A stretch of DNA of 64,000 nt from JAKAGZ01 sp963772675 (GCA_963772675.1 CAVYYF010000005.1:744001-808000); one strand, 5' to 3'. Positions 26,181-36,287 are shown, numbered from the stretch's first letter. A program made the numbers and translations. Notes: generated from the letters alone by a model not told the origin.

Positions 26181-28508
26181 TCAAAATTTCATAGTAATAC
26201 CAATCATAGGTATAAATGGGAACAGTGATATTTGGTTAATTTTAGGTGCCGGTAAAGACGTTGATGTAGCACTTGTGTTGTATGTAGTATAATATGCGAA
26301 AGGATTATGTCTGTTATATACATTATAAAAACTTAAAAAAGTTTCAAATTTATAATCCTGCCAGTCAAATTTATATGAAACACTAAGATCAAGTTTATGA
26401 TATGCAGGCAATCTATAAGCATTTCTATCACTGTAATTAAATTGCAAAGCTTGCTGTTCTAAAGGCCCGACAGATTCAAAATTATATTGACCAGTTGGCA
26501 GAGTATATCCCTGCCCTGTTTCATAAGTCCAGGTTAACCCAAAGTTCCAATGGTCATTTAAAGTATATGCAAGCGCAACAGAAATATCGTGTCGCCTGTC
26601 ATATTTTGGATAATAGACTTTCCCTGAATTCAGATAATCAAATTTTCTCTTTGTCCATGAAACAGTGTATCCTATCCATCCTGTCAGGTTTCCATATCGC
26701 CTATTTGCAAAAAACTCAACTCCATAAGCTTCACCCTCGCCTTTTGTAAAAAGGTCGGCAACAGATTGATCAATTTTAAGAGATGGGCCCCCTTCAAACT
26801 CATAAAGATTTTTCATGTCCCTGTAGTAACCTTCCAGGGAAAAGGCATATTGTTTATCATCAGTACCGTAGTCAAAACCTGCTACATATTGGTTTGAACT
26901 ACTTGGGTCGACATTCGTGGTTGAAGGATACCATAAATCCGTTGGTAGTGCGATATCATTCCTGAGAACCAGATGCAGAAACTGATGTGTAAATGCATAG
27001 GCTGTATTAAACGATAAATTGTCGTTTAATAATACCTGAAATGAGACGTGAGGTTCCGGGCTAAAGTATTCCTGAGCTTTGAAATAATAACCTCTTAACC
27101 CAATGTTTGTTCTGAGCCAGCTAAAAAGCTTACCTTCGTTTTCTACAAAAAATGTTGCTTCACTTGTTACAACATCAGGGTTGTCATTTAGTGTATTCTG
27201 CAACAGAGGATCATAAAAATCGCTGTAGAGTAATGAATAGGAATGAAACAAAAAGCTGAACCCTAATTTTAAAATGTGATTGCTTAGCCAATGCATTTCT
27301 GCATTAGACTTAACATTTAAATCTCTGAGTTTTGAATAGGAATAATAATTATTTGCAGTTGATTTTGGGGTATTATCAAGCAGAATCGAACTGAATTCAT
27401 ATGATACAAAACTAAACGAAGTTGTTATAAATAATGAATTAGAATTGATATGTAGCCATGTTAAATTGGCAAGAGCATTTTTCCACTCAATATCATAACC
27501 TTGAGTGTTTTCAGATGGACTTGTAAGTTTATCATTGCTGTAAAGGCCGCTTAATGTAAAAACGTTTGATGCAGAAGGGGTGATAGTTATTTTACCGTTT
27601 AAGTCATAGTAGTTGTATCTGGGGGATGTATTATCTTTAAGAAAATTATCCTGAACAAAATCATAGTACATCTTCCGGCCTGAAATCAGGAAAGTTGTGT
27701 TGTTCCCAAGCGGACCCTCAAACATCATGTTAGAACTTATCAATCCAAGTCCGATTTGCCCTTTTTCTTTTTCTTTGGTGCCGGAACGTAGTTTAATATC
27801 AAGAACGCTCGACAGTCTTCCTCCATATTCGGCGGGATAAGCTCCCTTGATCAATTTTATACTTTGTATAGCGTTTGAATTAAACGAAGTTGTAAAGTTA
27901 CCTATGTGTGATGGATTATAAACCATACTGCCATCTATTAAAGTTAAATTCTGATCTGGTGAACCCCCGCGTACATAAATTCCATTTGAAAGATCACTCT
28001 GCACTTTAATTCCTGGCAATAATTGTAAAGCTTTAAACAAGTCAGCTTCGCCGCTAAGAGTAGGTAATTTTCTTAAAATATCGGGGTTAACTTCTATCGT
28101 ACTTGCAATAGGTTTTTGTTCTCTTTTACCTTGAACAACAACCTCATTTAACTCAATACTTTCGCTCACAGCTTTAAAATTAATCTGAATGTTTCTATTT
28201 GTAGAGTTTACTTTAATTCTATCGATTATTGGAGCGTAGCCTATATTTCTTACAATAATAATGTAATTTCCCATAGATAACTTTGGGATAGCATAGAAAC
28301 CGTAAGAATTGGTAGTTGTAGCACTGAACGGTGGGTTGTTTGTATCAATTGAGTCTCTATAAACGAGTATATTTGTACCGATCAAAGCTTCGCCGCTGGT
28401 AGAATCTCGAACGAACCCTGATATTGTAATGCCTTCATTCTGTGAAAATAATTTCGGAGTCAATAAAACAAGGAAAATGAAAAAAAACTTGGCTATTTTT
28501 GTTGTCAC
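26181..28508 (-). CDS. TonB-dependent receptor with CarboxypepD-like N-terminal domain
   Basis: A 775-aa outer-membrane receptor starting at a GTG (ACGGGG just upstream). The order is a signal peptide (to about residue 22), a carboxypeptidase-regulatory-like beta-sandwich (ITISGFVRDSTSGEALIGTN to about 115), a plug domain (LPGIKVQSD, YVRGGSPDQNLTLIDGS, YPAEYGGRLSSVLDI), and a barrel of about 22 strands ending in phenylalanine (GITMKF). It imports a ligand using TonB energy. Partner DUF4249 follows 7 nt later. No heme or siderophore motif identifies the substrate. It is divergent from lysA. Confidence 0.92.
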   Translation of the reverse strand: MTTKIAKFFFIFLVLLTPKLFSQNEGITISGFVRDSTSGEALIGTNILVYRDSIDTNNPPFSATTTNSYGFYAIPKLSMGNYIIIVRNIGYAPIIDRIKVNSTNRNIQINFKAVSESIELNEVVVQGKREQKPIASTIEVNPDILRKLPTLSGEADLFKALQLLPGIKVQSDLSNGIYVRGGSPDQNLTLIDGSMVYNPSHIGNFTTSFNSNAIQSIKLIKGAYPAEYGGRLSSVLDIKLRSGTKEKEKGQIGLGLISSNMMFEGPLGNNTTFLISGRKMYYDFVQDNFLKDNTSPRYNYYDLNGKITITPSASNVFTLSGLYSNDKLTSPSENTQGYDIEWKNALANLTWLHINSNSLFITTSFSFVSYEFSSILLDNTPKSTANNYYSYSKLRDLNVKSNAEMHWLSNHILKLGFSFLFHSYSLLYSDFYDPLLQNTLNDNPDVVTSEATFFVENEGKLFSWLRTNIGLRGYYFKAQEYFSPEPHVSFQVLLNDNLSFNTAYAFTHQFLHLVLRNDIALPTDLWYPSTTNVDPSSSNQYVAGFDYGTDDKQYAFSLEGYYRDMKNLYEFEGGPSLKIDQSVADLFTKGEGEAYGVEFFANRRYGNLTGWIGYTVSWTKRKFDYLNSGKVYYPKYDRRHDISVALAYTLNDHWNFGLTWTYETGQGYTLPTGQYNFESVGPLEQQALQFNYSDRNAYRLPAYHKLDLSVSYKFDWQDYKFETFLSFYNVYNRHNPFAYYTTYNTSATSTSLPAPKINQISLFPFIPMIGITMKF

Positions 28509-28615
28509 TAAATACCCCGTATGTAATACCCTTTGAATATATATAAATGATATATTTATGTCAAAAGTATTCTGCTAAAATAATTTTTTAAATAATTAGC
28601 TGTCATTAATTTTTT

Positions 28616-29887
28616 ATGTTGATTTTTAATCCCAATATTTTTAGGTACAAAGGGGATCAATTGTTCTGTGAAGATTTAAGTATTAAAACGATCACTGAAC
28701 ATACAGGTACCCCTGTTTATATTTACAGTAAAAAATATTTTGTAGAAAAATACTCTGAATTTTCAAATGCTTTTATAAATATTAAATACAGGATATTTTT
28801 TTCTGCCAAATCAAATTTTAATCTAAACGTTATACGAATCTTTTCTAAATGCGGCAGCGGAATTGATATTAACTCTGCTGGTGAACTTTTTAGAGCTGTT
28901 CGGGCAGGTGTAGATCCACGTGATATTATCCAAACCGGTGTCGGGAAAACAGAAGAAGAAATCGAATACGGAATTGAACAGGGAGTTAAGCTGATAAAAA
29001 CTGAATCATTTGATGAAATATGCCTAATTGATAAAATTGCCGGAAAATTAAATAAAAAGGTCGAGACTGCCTTCAGAGTTAACCCTGATGTCGATGCTGA
29101 AACACATCCTTATATTTCAACCGGGCTGTCAAAAAATAAATTCGGAATTAGTTCTGTCGAAGCTGTAAAGATTTATGAAGAGGCTGCTAAGCTGAAAAAT
29201 ATTTTATTAACAGGAATCGATATGCATATTGGTTCACTCGTCTCAACGGTTTCTCCCTATCTTGAAGCTGTGGATAAACTCTCTGAAATTTTCTACCAGA
29301 TAAAATCTAAAAGAATTGACCTAAAGCATTTTGATATTGGTGGTGGAATGGGGGTCAACTATGTTGATGGGACACCTTTCAATATAAAAGAGTTTGCTGA
29401 GATGCTTATCCCGAAATTCAAAAAATTAAATTGTGAAATATGGTTTGAGCCAGGCAGATATTTAACGGCAAACGGTGGTGCGCTTATTACTAAAGTGCTT
29501 TTCAATAAGCGGAATGGGAATAAAAATTTCATAATTGTTGATGCAGGTATGAATGATCTTTTAAGACCCAGCATTTATGGTTCTCACCATCATATACAAC
29601 CTGTTGAAAAAAATGATTCCCGAGAAGAAATAACTGCCGATATTGTTGGGCCGGTTTGTGAAAGCGGTGACTTCCTTGCAAAAGATAGAATAATTTCTGA
29701 AGCGAAGCCGGGAGAATATCTTGCAGTAATGTCAGCAGGTGCTTATGGTATGACAATGTCATCTAATTATAACGCAAGAAGGAGACCTCCTGAAGTTATT
29801 GTTGACAAAGATAAATTTTATATAACAAGGGGAAGAGAAAGTTTTGAACACTTACTTTATGATGAGAAGATTATAGAAGATCTTTAG
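28616..29887 (+). CDS. lysA: Diaminopimelate decarboxylase
   Basis: The enzyme converts meso-diaminopimelate to lysine, the last step of lysine synthesis. It is 423 aa and full length. The PLP lysine lies in RIFFSAKSNFN (the usual YAxKAN site, here AKSN). HIGS and FDIGGGMGVNY bind the cofactor phosphate. The GSHHHI segment and the signature CESGDFLAKDR near residue 345 provide the Cys and Asp of the active site, and AGAYGMTMSSNYN the Tyr. It is divergent from the TonB receptor, with 107 nt between the starts for two promoters. Confidence 0.93.
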   Translation: MLIFNPNIFRYKGDQLFCEDLSIKTITEHTGTPVYIYSKKYFVEKYSEFSNAFINIKYRIFFSAKSNFNLNVIRIFSKCGSGIDINSAGELFRAVRAGVDPRDIIQTGVGKTEEEIEYGIEQGVKLIKTESFDEICLIDKIAGKLNKKVETAFRVNPDVDAETHPYISTGLSKNKFGISSVEAVKIYEEAAKLKNILLTGIDMHIGSLVSTVSPYLEAVDKLSEIFYQIKSKRIDLKHFDIGGGMGVNYVDGTPFNIKEFAEMLIPKFKKLNCEIWFEPGRYLTANGGALITKVLFNKRNGNKNFIIVDAGMNDLLRPSIYGSHHHIQPVEKNDSREEITADIVGPVCESGDFLAKDRIISEAKPGEYLAVMSAGAYGMTMSSNYNARRRPPEVIVDKDKFYITRGRESFEHLLYDEKIIEDL

Positions 29888-29899
29888 GTAGAATAAAAA

Positions 29900-30895
29900 T
29901 TATCCTCTGCACAATTTACTTAATCCAGCCAGGTTTGCTTTTTCACCAAGCGCAATTAGTTTATCATCTTTTTCAAGTATAGTTGAAGATTTTGGATTGT
30001 ATATAAAACCGCCTTTCAGTTTATTGATTGACACTATGATGATATTTAAATCTTTCCTGATAGGCAACTCTGCCAAACTTTTGCCGATTAGCTCTGACTT
30101 TTCATCCACTTCAAATTCTTCCATACTTAGATCAACACTTCTTTCCCGTGCAACCACATCGATAAATTCAATTACACCGGGCCTCAAAAGAAGTTCAGCC
30201 ATGCGGTTGCCGCCAATCTCGTAGGGTTTAACAACCCTGTTTGCTCCAGCTTTTTTTAGCTTTGATTCTGTTTCTTCTTCTACTGCGCGCGCGACAACAT
30301 ATAAATTTGGGTTTAGCGCTTTAGCAGATAACGTAGTAAACACGTTTTCAGCATCATTTGATAAAACGGCAACCAGACCTCTTGCTTTCATAACACCTGT
30401 GGTTGTTAAAACTTCATCGCTGGTCGCATCACCTTTAAGATATAAATAATTCATACTTACAATGCTTTCAATTTTATCCGGTTCATTGTCAATAACAATA
30501 AATTTAACTTTAGCAGAAGCTAATTCTTCACAGATATACCTGCCCATTCTTCCATAACCGCATACAATGTAGTGATCTTTTAATCCTTCGAGTTTTTTAC
30601 TCATTCTTCTCCTCCTGATAATTTGATTCTCAATTAACAATTGAGCGGCTCTTCCGCCGGTGTATGCAATTGAACCAATACCCATTACTAACAAAATAAT
30701 CGTAAATATTCTTCCCGTATGCGTGAGTGGATGAACTTCTTCAAAACCGGTAGTAGTAATTGTAATGATTGTCATATATAATGAATCGAGGAAGTCCCAA
30801 TGTTCAATCAACATAAAGCCGAACGATCCGATAAACAAAACAACAAGTAGAATAAAAGCGCCCTTCTTTAGTTGATTTAGTGTTTGATCAATCAT
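29900..30895 (-). CDS. Two-helix potassium channel with RCK domain, altered selectivity filter
   Basis: A 331-aa channel. Membrane span 1 covers residues about 13-30, the pore loop about 40-55 and span 2 about 63-80. The rest is a RCK/TrkA-N domain with the nucleotide motif GYGRMGR (113-119) and a C-terminal TrkA-C domain from about 245. It resembles MthK-type channels, in which ligand binding to RCK rings opens the pore. The filter reads TTGFEE (48-53) where canonical channels read TVGYGD, so the second Gly is Glu. Whether it is potassium selective is uncertain. It converges with lysA, 12 nt apart. Confidence 0.85.
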   Translation of the reverse strand: MIDQTLNQLKKGAFILLVVLFIGSFGFMLIEHWDFLDSLYMTIITITTTGFEEVHPLTHTGRIFTIILLVMGIGSIAYTGGRAAQLLIENQIIRRRRMSKKLEGLKDHYIVCGYGRMGRYICEELASAKVKFIVIDNEPDKIESIVSMNYLYLKGDATSDEVLTTTGVMKARGLVAVLSNDAENVFTTLSAKALNPNLYVVARAVEEETESKLKKAGANRVVKPYEIGGNRMAELLLRPGVIEFIDVVARERSVDLSMEEFEVDEKSELIGKSLAELPIRKDLNIIIVSINKLKGGFIYNPKSSTILEKDDKLIALGEKANLAGLSKLCRG

Positions 30896-31003
30896 ATACT
30901 GGTTCGGATATTAAAAAGAAGTTTATTAACTTCTGTTAAAATATGAAACATAATTCAAACTAGCTTCCATTATCATCTAAAGTTTAATTAAATTTACTGC
31001 TAT

Positions 31004-31031
31004 ATTGATTGTTATTTGTTTTACAATCAAT
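31004..31031. repeat. Dyad ATTGATTGT / ACAATCAAT in a divergent promoter region
   Basis: Two perfect 9-base inverted arms separated by 10 nt, in the 178-nt region between the channel gene (minus) and the lipoprotein gene (plus). It is placed like an operator or a small hairpin. No regulator can be assigned and AT-rich chance is possible. Confidence 0.4.
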
Positions 31032-31073
31032 TTTCAATCATATTTGTCAATAAAATTTAATGGGGCTTAAAAA

Positions 31074-31622
31074 GTGAAAAAAAACTTAGTTATTACAATC
31101 TTGTTTCTGTTTGCTGCTATCTTTTTCACCGGCTGCCTGGTTTCTGAGAAAATATCCTATACTGTGAAACCTGATAGCCCTACCAGCGGTCTGGTTACAA
31201 TGCAGTTTTACAATATTAAATCAAACGCAGTTAGTGACAAAGAATTTGGAGAAGATAGAGATAATTTGTTTGATTATATATTTAAAAGTGAAAAGCTAAA
31301 AACTCAATTGGAAGGCCAGGGTAAGGATATAATTTCACGTGACCTTTATCTTGACGGTGACAAGTTGAATGGGAAAGCCGAATATAAGTTTAAGGATATA
31401 ACTAAAGTTGAGGGGATCAGATTTGAAGATGGTTTTTACTTTCTCACATTAGCACTTGATGATAGTGTGATATCAACAAATGGTCAGATAATTAAATCTA
31501 AAGAATATAAAAGAATTTTGTGGGATAAGACTTTTAAAGTACTGAAGTTTGAAATGTACAGTTCCGGCTTTAATGATAATACATTTAAAGGACTTGCTCA
31601 ATTTTATAAGCCAAAAGAATAA
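31074..31622 (+). CDS. Hypothetical lipoprotein
   Basis: A 182-aa lipoprotein starting at GTG. The signal ends in LFAAIFFTGC with the lipidated Cys at about residue 21. The mature part is beta-rich with acidic and Lys residues and no recognised domain. Its TAA overlaps the priA ATG as TAATG, so the two are translationally coupled. That is unusual, as nothing links a lipoprotein to replication restart. Confidence 0.8.
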   Translation: MKKNLVITILFLFAAIFFTGCLVSEKISYTVKPDSPTSGLVTMQFYNIKSNAVSDKEFGEDRDNLFDYIFKSEKLKTQLEGQGKDIISRDLYLDGDKLNGKAEYKFKDITKVEGIRFEDGFYFLTLALDDSVISTNGQIIKSKEYKRILWDKTFKVLKFEMYSSGFNDNTFKGLAQFYKPKE

Positions 31623-34087
31623 TGTTCGCAGAAATTGTTTTTCCTCTTCCATTCAGAAATACTTTTACCTACTCTGTACCAAAAGAACTGGAGGCCTTTG
31701 CCCAAACAGGCGTCAGGGCTGTAGTTCCTTTTGGGAAGAGAACGCTTACAGGTTTTATAATCAATACATCAGATAAGACAGAAGTTAAAGAAAAAATAAA
31801 AGCTATTTCTGATATCCTCGATGATAAACCCATCTTTGATAAAAAGGCACTTAAGTTTTATGAATGGGTTTCTGACTATTATCTTTCATCTCTGGGTGAA
31901 GCCTTGAAGCTTGGAGTACCATACGGCTCTGATGTTGAGACAAAAAGAAGAATAATAGTGGATAAAAAATTATGTGAAGATTACTTAAAGAAAGAAAAGA
32001 ATAAAAATTCAGTTAAAGCTAAAATTTTAAGTTCACTAAGTGAAAGAGAAGAAGTAAATTTCTCATACCTGCAAAACCTGGTAAAGAAAAAGAATATTTA
32101 TTCACAGGTACAAAGCCTTGAAAGATTAGGTGCGATTACTATTCTGGATGAAATTTCAGGAGCGAAAGTTAAAGCCAAAACCGCAAAGTATGTTGAACTC
32201 AACAAATCCATTGCAGAGATATATTCCTCTTCCCCTGAGATTGAAAGAAGGTCACCAAAACAGGTGAAGATACTTTTAGAATTAATCTCGAAAAAAAACA
32301 AAGAGTATCTTCTTTCTGAAATTCTGAAAAAAACTGAATCATCGTCTTCATCTATTAATAGCCTGGAAGAAAAAGGGTTTATCAAAATAATAGAAAAAGA
32401 AGTTGAAAGGACTTATACAGAAGACTATAAGGAAAATCTAGTTGATTTTGAATTAAGCGAAAATCAAAAATCGGTAATAGAAAAGATTTCAGAAAATCTT
32501 AAACCTTTAAAATTTGCACCATTTTTGTTGCACGGAATTACAGGCAGTGGCAAGACACAGGTTTATATCGAATTAATTAAGAAAGTATTAGAATATAATA
32601 AGTCGGCTTTAATACTAGTTCCTGAGATATCACTTACGCCTCAAATAACTTCCCGCTTGTTCAATAATTTTGGAGAAAATGTTTCTGTAATTCACAGCAG
32701 AATGTCAATAGGGGAAAGGTATGACTCCTGGAGAAAAATATTTAAGGGGAAATCAAAAGTAGTAATCGGTGCAAGATCTGCGCTTTTTGCTCCTTTGAAA
32801 AATATTGGAGTAATAGTTGTTGATGAAGAGCACGATTCGAGTTATAAGCAGTTCGATTCTACACCTAAATACCAGGCACGTGATGCTGCTGTAGTACTTG
32901 CGAAAAATCACAACTGCCCCATTGTACTTGGTTCAGCGACTCCTTCGATTGAAAGCATGTACAATGCTTTAACGGGTAAATTTAAATTGCTTGAAATGCC
33001 GCAAAGAATTGACGATGCAAAATTGCCTGAAATTGAATTGGTTAATATTTCCATTGAGAGAAAACAAAAAAAGATGAAAAACATTTTTTCAAAATTTCTG
33101 CTTGATAAAATAGAAGACAGATTAAAGAGGGAAGAAGGAATAATAATTTTGCAAAACAGGAGAGGATTCTCTACACAGGTCTATTGTGAAGATTGCACTG
33201 AAATTGAAACTTGTGAAAATTGTTCTGTCCCACTTATATATCACATTAATAAAAATATTCTTCAATGTCATTATTGTGGTTTTATTAAGGATGTACCACA
33301 TGCTTGTACTAATTGTGGATCTCTTTCAGTCAAATATTTCGGAACAGGCACGGAAAGAGTTGAGGATGAAATTGAATATTATTTCCCTAATGCCCGGATT
33401 AAAAGAGTTGATTCAGATTCAGTGGCAAAGAAGAGATCACTTAGCAAGATACTTATTGGATTTGGCAGGGGGGATATAGATATTCTTGTTGGAACGCAGA
33501 TGGTATCAAAGGGACTGGATTTTTCAAGAGTAACGCTGGTCGGTGTTATTTCAGCGGAAACGACCTTATGGCTTCCTGATTTTCGCGCTGACGAAAGAAC
33601 TTTTCAATTGCTTACCCAGGTTTCTGGCAGAGCGGGTAGAAGTAAAGTTAAAGGTGAAGTAATAATTCAAACGCAGAATGAAAAGAATTTTACGCTTCAA
33701 AAAGTAGTGCAGAATGATTATGCAGGTTTTTATCAAAAGGAAATCACAGATAGAGAGAAAATGGGCTATCCTCCTTTTACGAGAATAGGATTGATAGAAG
33801 CGAAAGACCTTGATGAAAAGAGAGCGAAAGGCGCAATCACAGATTTTTATAAGGAATTGAACGCTTACGATAAGTATCTTAAAATAATGGAACCTGCCAC
33901 AGCCATTCTAGCTAGATTAAAAGGCTTTTACCGTTTCCATATTTTAATCAAAAGCTCAAAAGTAGTTGATCCCGGAGGTGCTATTTTAAGAAAAGCTATT
34001 TTGGATTCTTATGTTGAATTTAACAGGAAATCCCGTTTCCGGGATGTTAAATTAATTTATGACGTTGATCCACAGAGTATAATGTGA
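31622..34087 (+). CDS. priA: Primosomal helicase PriA
   Basis: PriA is the 3'-5' helicase that restarts stalled replication forks. The 821-aa protein has an N-terminal DNA-binding region (residues about 1-110) and a middle winged-helix segment. The DEAD-type helicase core has Walker A GITGSGKTQ near residue 303, Walker B VVDEEHDSSYKQ and LGSATPS. A zinc insertion follows with eight cysteines in four pairs (CEDC, CENC, CHYC, CTNC). The C-terminal helicase segment contains QMVSKGLDF and QVSGRAGRS. Full length. Confidence 0.95.
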   Translation: MFAEIVFPLPFRNTFTYSVPKELEAFAQTGVRAVVPFGKRTLTGFIINTSDKTEVKEKIKAISDILDDKPIFDKKALKFYEWVSDYYLSSLGEALKLGVPYGSDVETKRRIIVDKKLCEDYLKKEKNKNSVKAKILSSLSEREEVNFSYLQNLVKKKNIYSQVQSLERLGAITILDEISGAKVKAKTAKYVELNKSIAEIYSSSPEIERRSPKQVKILLELISKKNKEYLLSEILKKTESSSSSINSLEEKGFIKIIEKEVERTYTEDYKENLVDFELSENQKSVIEKISENLKPLKFAPFLLHGITGSGKTQVYIELIKKVLEYNKSALILVPEISLTPQITSRLFNNFGENVSVIHSRMSIGERYDSWRKIFKGKSKVVIGARSALFAPLKNIGVIVVDEEHDSSYKQFDSTPKYQARDAAVVLAKNHNCPIVLGSATPSIESMYNALTGKFKLLEMPQRIDDAKLPEIELVNISIERKQKKMKNIFSKFLLDKIEDRLKREEGIIILQNRRGFSTQVYCEDCTEIETCENCSVPLIYHINKNILQCHYCGFIKDVPHACTNCGSLSVKYFGTGTERVEDEIEYYFPNARIKRVDSDSVAKKRSLSKILIGFGRGDIDILVGTQMVSKGLDFSRVTLVGVISAETTLWLPDFRADERTFQLLTQVSGRAGRSKVKGEVIIQTQNEKNFTLQKVVQNDYAGFYQKEITDREKMGYPPFTRIGLIEAKDLDEKRAKGAITDFYKELNAYDKYLKIMEPATAILARLKGFYRFHILIKSSKVVDPGGAILRKAILDSYVEFNRKSRFRDVKLIYDVDPQSIM

Positions 34088-34089
34088 TC

Positions 34090-35175
34090 TCAAAATTTAT
34101 TCATCACTTCAATAACTTTCATAATCTGATCTCTTGAATGACAAAACGAACAGGGAAGGCTAAGAGTCGTTTCGTGGATCTCTTCAGAAATGGGGAAGTA
34201 TTTTTCTTTTATTATTCCTTGCATAGCTTTTTGCCTGTGCGGAGGAACAGGATAATGAATTTCAGTTTTTATTTCGTTCTTTAAAAGGTATTCACGCAGT
34301 TTATCTCGTTCCGGGTGTCTAACATTATAAATATGGTGAACATCAAAATAATCAGGATCAACCACTGGTTTAATAAAATCCTCTTTTAAATTTTGGTGAT
34401 AGAGACGTGCCAGTTCACGTTTATGTGAATTTATCACCTTTAATTTTTTCAATTTGATAATCAAAAACGAAGCTTGAACCTCGTCCAGTTTTGAATTATA
34501 TCCCACATATTCATTATGATATTTTTTATCAGATCCATAATTTCTGAGTTTTAAAATTGTATCAGCAAGTTCCTTATTATCTGTTGTAATTCCACCAGCT
34601 TCTCCGAGTGCACCAAGGTTTTTAGTTGGATAGAAACTAAAAGCTCCTAAATCTCCGAATGAACCGGTATTTTTGCCTTTGTATTTTGCGCCGTGTGATT
34701 GTGCGCAATCTTCAATTAATTTTAAGTTATGCTTTTTGCAAATACTAACAATAGGATCCATATCACAGGCTTTCCCATATAAGTGAACAACCAGGATAGC
34801 TTTCGTCCTTGGAGTTATTTTATCTTCAATATTATTCGGGTCAATATTGTAAGTTTTTATATCAGGCTCTACCAATACAGGTTTTAAGTCGCTATGTATA
34901 ACAGATAATATTGTTGCTATGTAAGTGTTTGAAGGAACAATTACTTCATCATCTTTTTGAAAATTTAGCGCTTTAAGTGAAAGGATTAAAGCATCCAGCC
35001 CGGAAGCAACTCCTACGCAGAACTTGCTGCCATTAAAACTGGCAAACCCCTCTTCAAATCTTTTTACGAAGTTACTGAGAACAAACCAACCACTATTAAG
35101 CACGTTGCCGAAGTTATGTATGTACTCATCAAAAAAGAGTTCGTTTGAGTCGCGAAGATTTTCGTAATCTATCAT
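34090..35175 (-). CDS. DegT/DnrJ/EryC1/StrS sugar aminotransferase
   Basis: A 361-aa PLP enzyme that transfers an amino group to a keto-sugar nucleotide, as in dTDP-3-amino-3,6-dideoxyhexose synthesis. ASGLDALILSLKA binds the cofactor phosphate, EDCAQSHGAKYKGKNTGSFG is the family signature, and the PLP lysine is in FSFYPTKNLGALGEAGG. It resembles FdtB/QdtB-type 3-aminotransferases, but the product is uncertain. It is the first gene of the glycan locus, convergent with priA, 2 nt from its stop. Confidence 0.9.
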   Translation of the reverse strand: MIDYENLRDSNELFFDEYIHNFGNVLNSGWFVLSNFVKRFEEGFASFNGSKFCVGVASGLDALILSLKALNFQKDDEVIVPSNTYIATILSVIHSDLKPVLVEPDIKTYNIDPNNIEDKITPRTKAILVVHLYGKACDMDPIVSICKKHNLKLIEDCAQSHGAKYKGKNTGSFGDLGAFSFYPTKNLGALGEAGGITTDNKELADTILKLRNYGSDKKYHNEYVGYNSKLDEVQASFLIIKLKKLKVINSHKRELARLYHQNLKEDFIKPVVDPDYFDVHHIYNVRHPERDKLREYLLKNEIKTEIHYPVPPHRQKAMQGIIKEKYFPISEEIHETTLSLPCSFCHSRDQIMKVIEVMNKF

Positions 35176-35312
35176 AATTTACCCGGTGGTATATTAGTCT
35201 AAATAGTTGTTAAATTCACCTCTTATTAAGAATTGTTTAAATATTTATTATAAAATAAGTATTTTATAATAATAATTGTAATAAGATATTTTGAAATATA
35301 ATTAAGATTATA

Positions 35313-36287
35313 ATGAAATTTGCAAAATTGTTAGAAGATATATTTTCTCTTGAGCAATTAAAATTGGACCCACCAGTTTTAATTGATATAGGTGCTTCTG
35401 GTATTATACACAAACTATGGAAGGAAATTGCAAAATATTCTATCTGTATTGCCTTTGATGCTGATAAGAGAGAAATGCAAATTATTGAAAATGCAAATAG
35501 TAAGTTCAAAAAACTTTTTGTTTACAATTGTATTGTCAGCGATCAGGATGTAAATGAGGTGGATTTTTATTTAACTAAATCTCCATATTGCTCTAGCGTG
35601 CTGAAACCCGACACTGATAAATTAAAAATCTGGTCATATGCAGAAAAATTTGAAGTCATAGGAAAGACAAAGATTAAGGTTAAACAATTAAATTTAATTA
35701 TTAATGAATTGAAAATAAAAAAAATAGACTGGTATAAAAGCGATTCCCAGGGCTTGGATTTAAGGCTGTTTAAGAATCTACCGGATGAAATAAAGAATAA
35801 CATAATAACAACTGAATTTGAACCAGGTTTTATAGACAGCTATTTGGGGGAAGATAAATTATCTGAAATAATCAGTTATATGGAAACACAAAATTTCTGG
35901 CTTTCAGATATTGTTGTTAAAGGCTCACAAAGATTGAGCCAGCAACAGCTTGGTATGATGTTCAGTTCAAGTATTTTTAAAAAACTAGCTCATTTTTCAC
36001 ACAAAACAAGTGCTGGTTGGGCAGAGCTTGCTTACATTAATAATTTTGAAAAGATTAGTAACCTAAGAGAATATTTGTTAGGATGGGTCTTTTCTACAAT
36101 TCTTGAGCAGCATGGTTTTGCGCTCTCATTAATTGATAAAGCACTATCAAACCAGGAAGGGTCAATTACTAAATTATTAGATAGTTTACAGAATTATTCA
36201 AAGTGGCAAATCAAAAAGAACATGTTAAAGCTAAAATTCATGCCATATGCAGTTGAGAAGATCTCCAAAGTATTAAAATTAAATTAA
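35313..36287 (+). CDS. FkbM-family methyltransferase
   Basis: A 324-aa SAM-dependent O-methyltransferase of the FkbM type. Motif I is LIDIGASGI near residue 23, followed by an Asp (AFDADKREM) that would hold the SAM ribose, and KIDWYKSDSQGLDLRLFK is the FkbM post-motif text. It is the only plus-strand gene in the glycan locus. Its last 9 nt overlap, tail to tail, the glycosyltransferase gene on the other strand. It would methylate a sugar hydroxyl on the glycan. Confidence 0.8.
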   Translation: MKFAKLLEDIFSLEQLKLDPPVLIDIGASGIIHKLWKEIAKYSICIAFDADKREMQIIENANSKFKKLFVYNCIVSDQDVNEVDFYLTKSPYCSSVLKPDTDKLKIWSYAEKFEVIGKTKIKVKQLNLIINELKIKKIDWYKSDSQGLDLRLFKNLPDEIKNNIITTEFEPGFIDSYLGEDKLSEIISYMETQNFWLSDIVVKGSQRLSQQQLGMMFSSSIFKKLAHFSHKTSAGWAELAYINNFEKISNLREYLLGWVFSTILEQHGFALSLIDKALSNQEGSITKLLDSLQNYSKWQIKKNMLKLKFMPYAVEKISKVLKLN

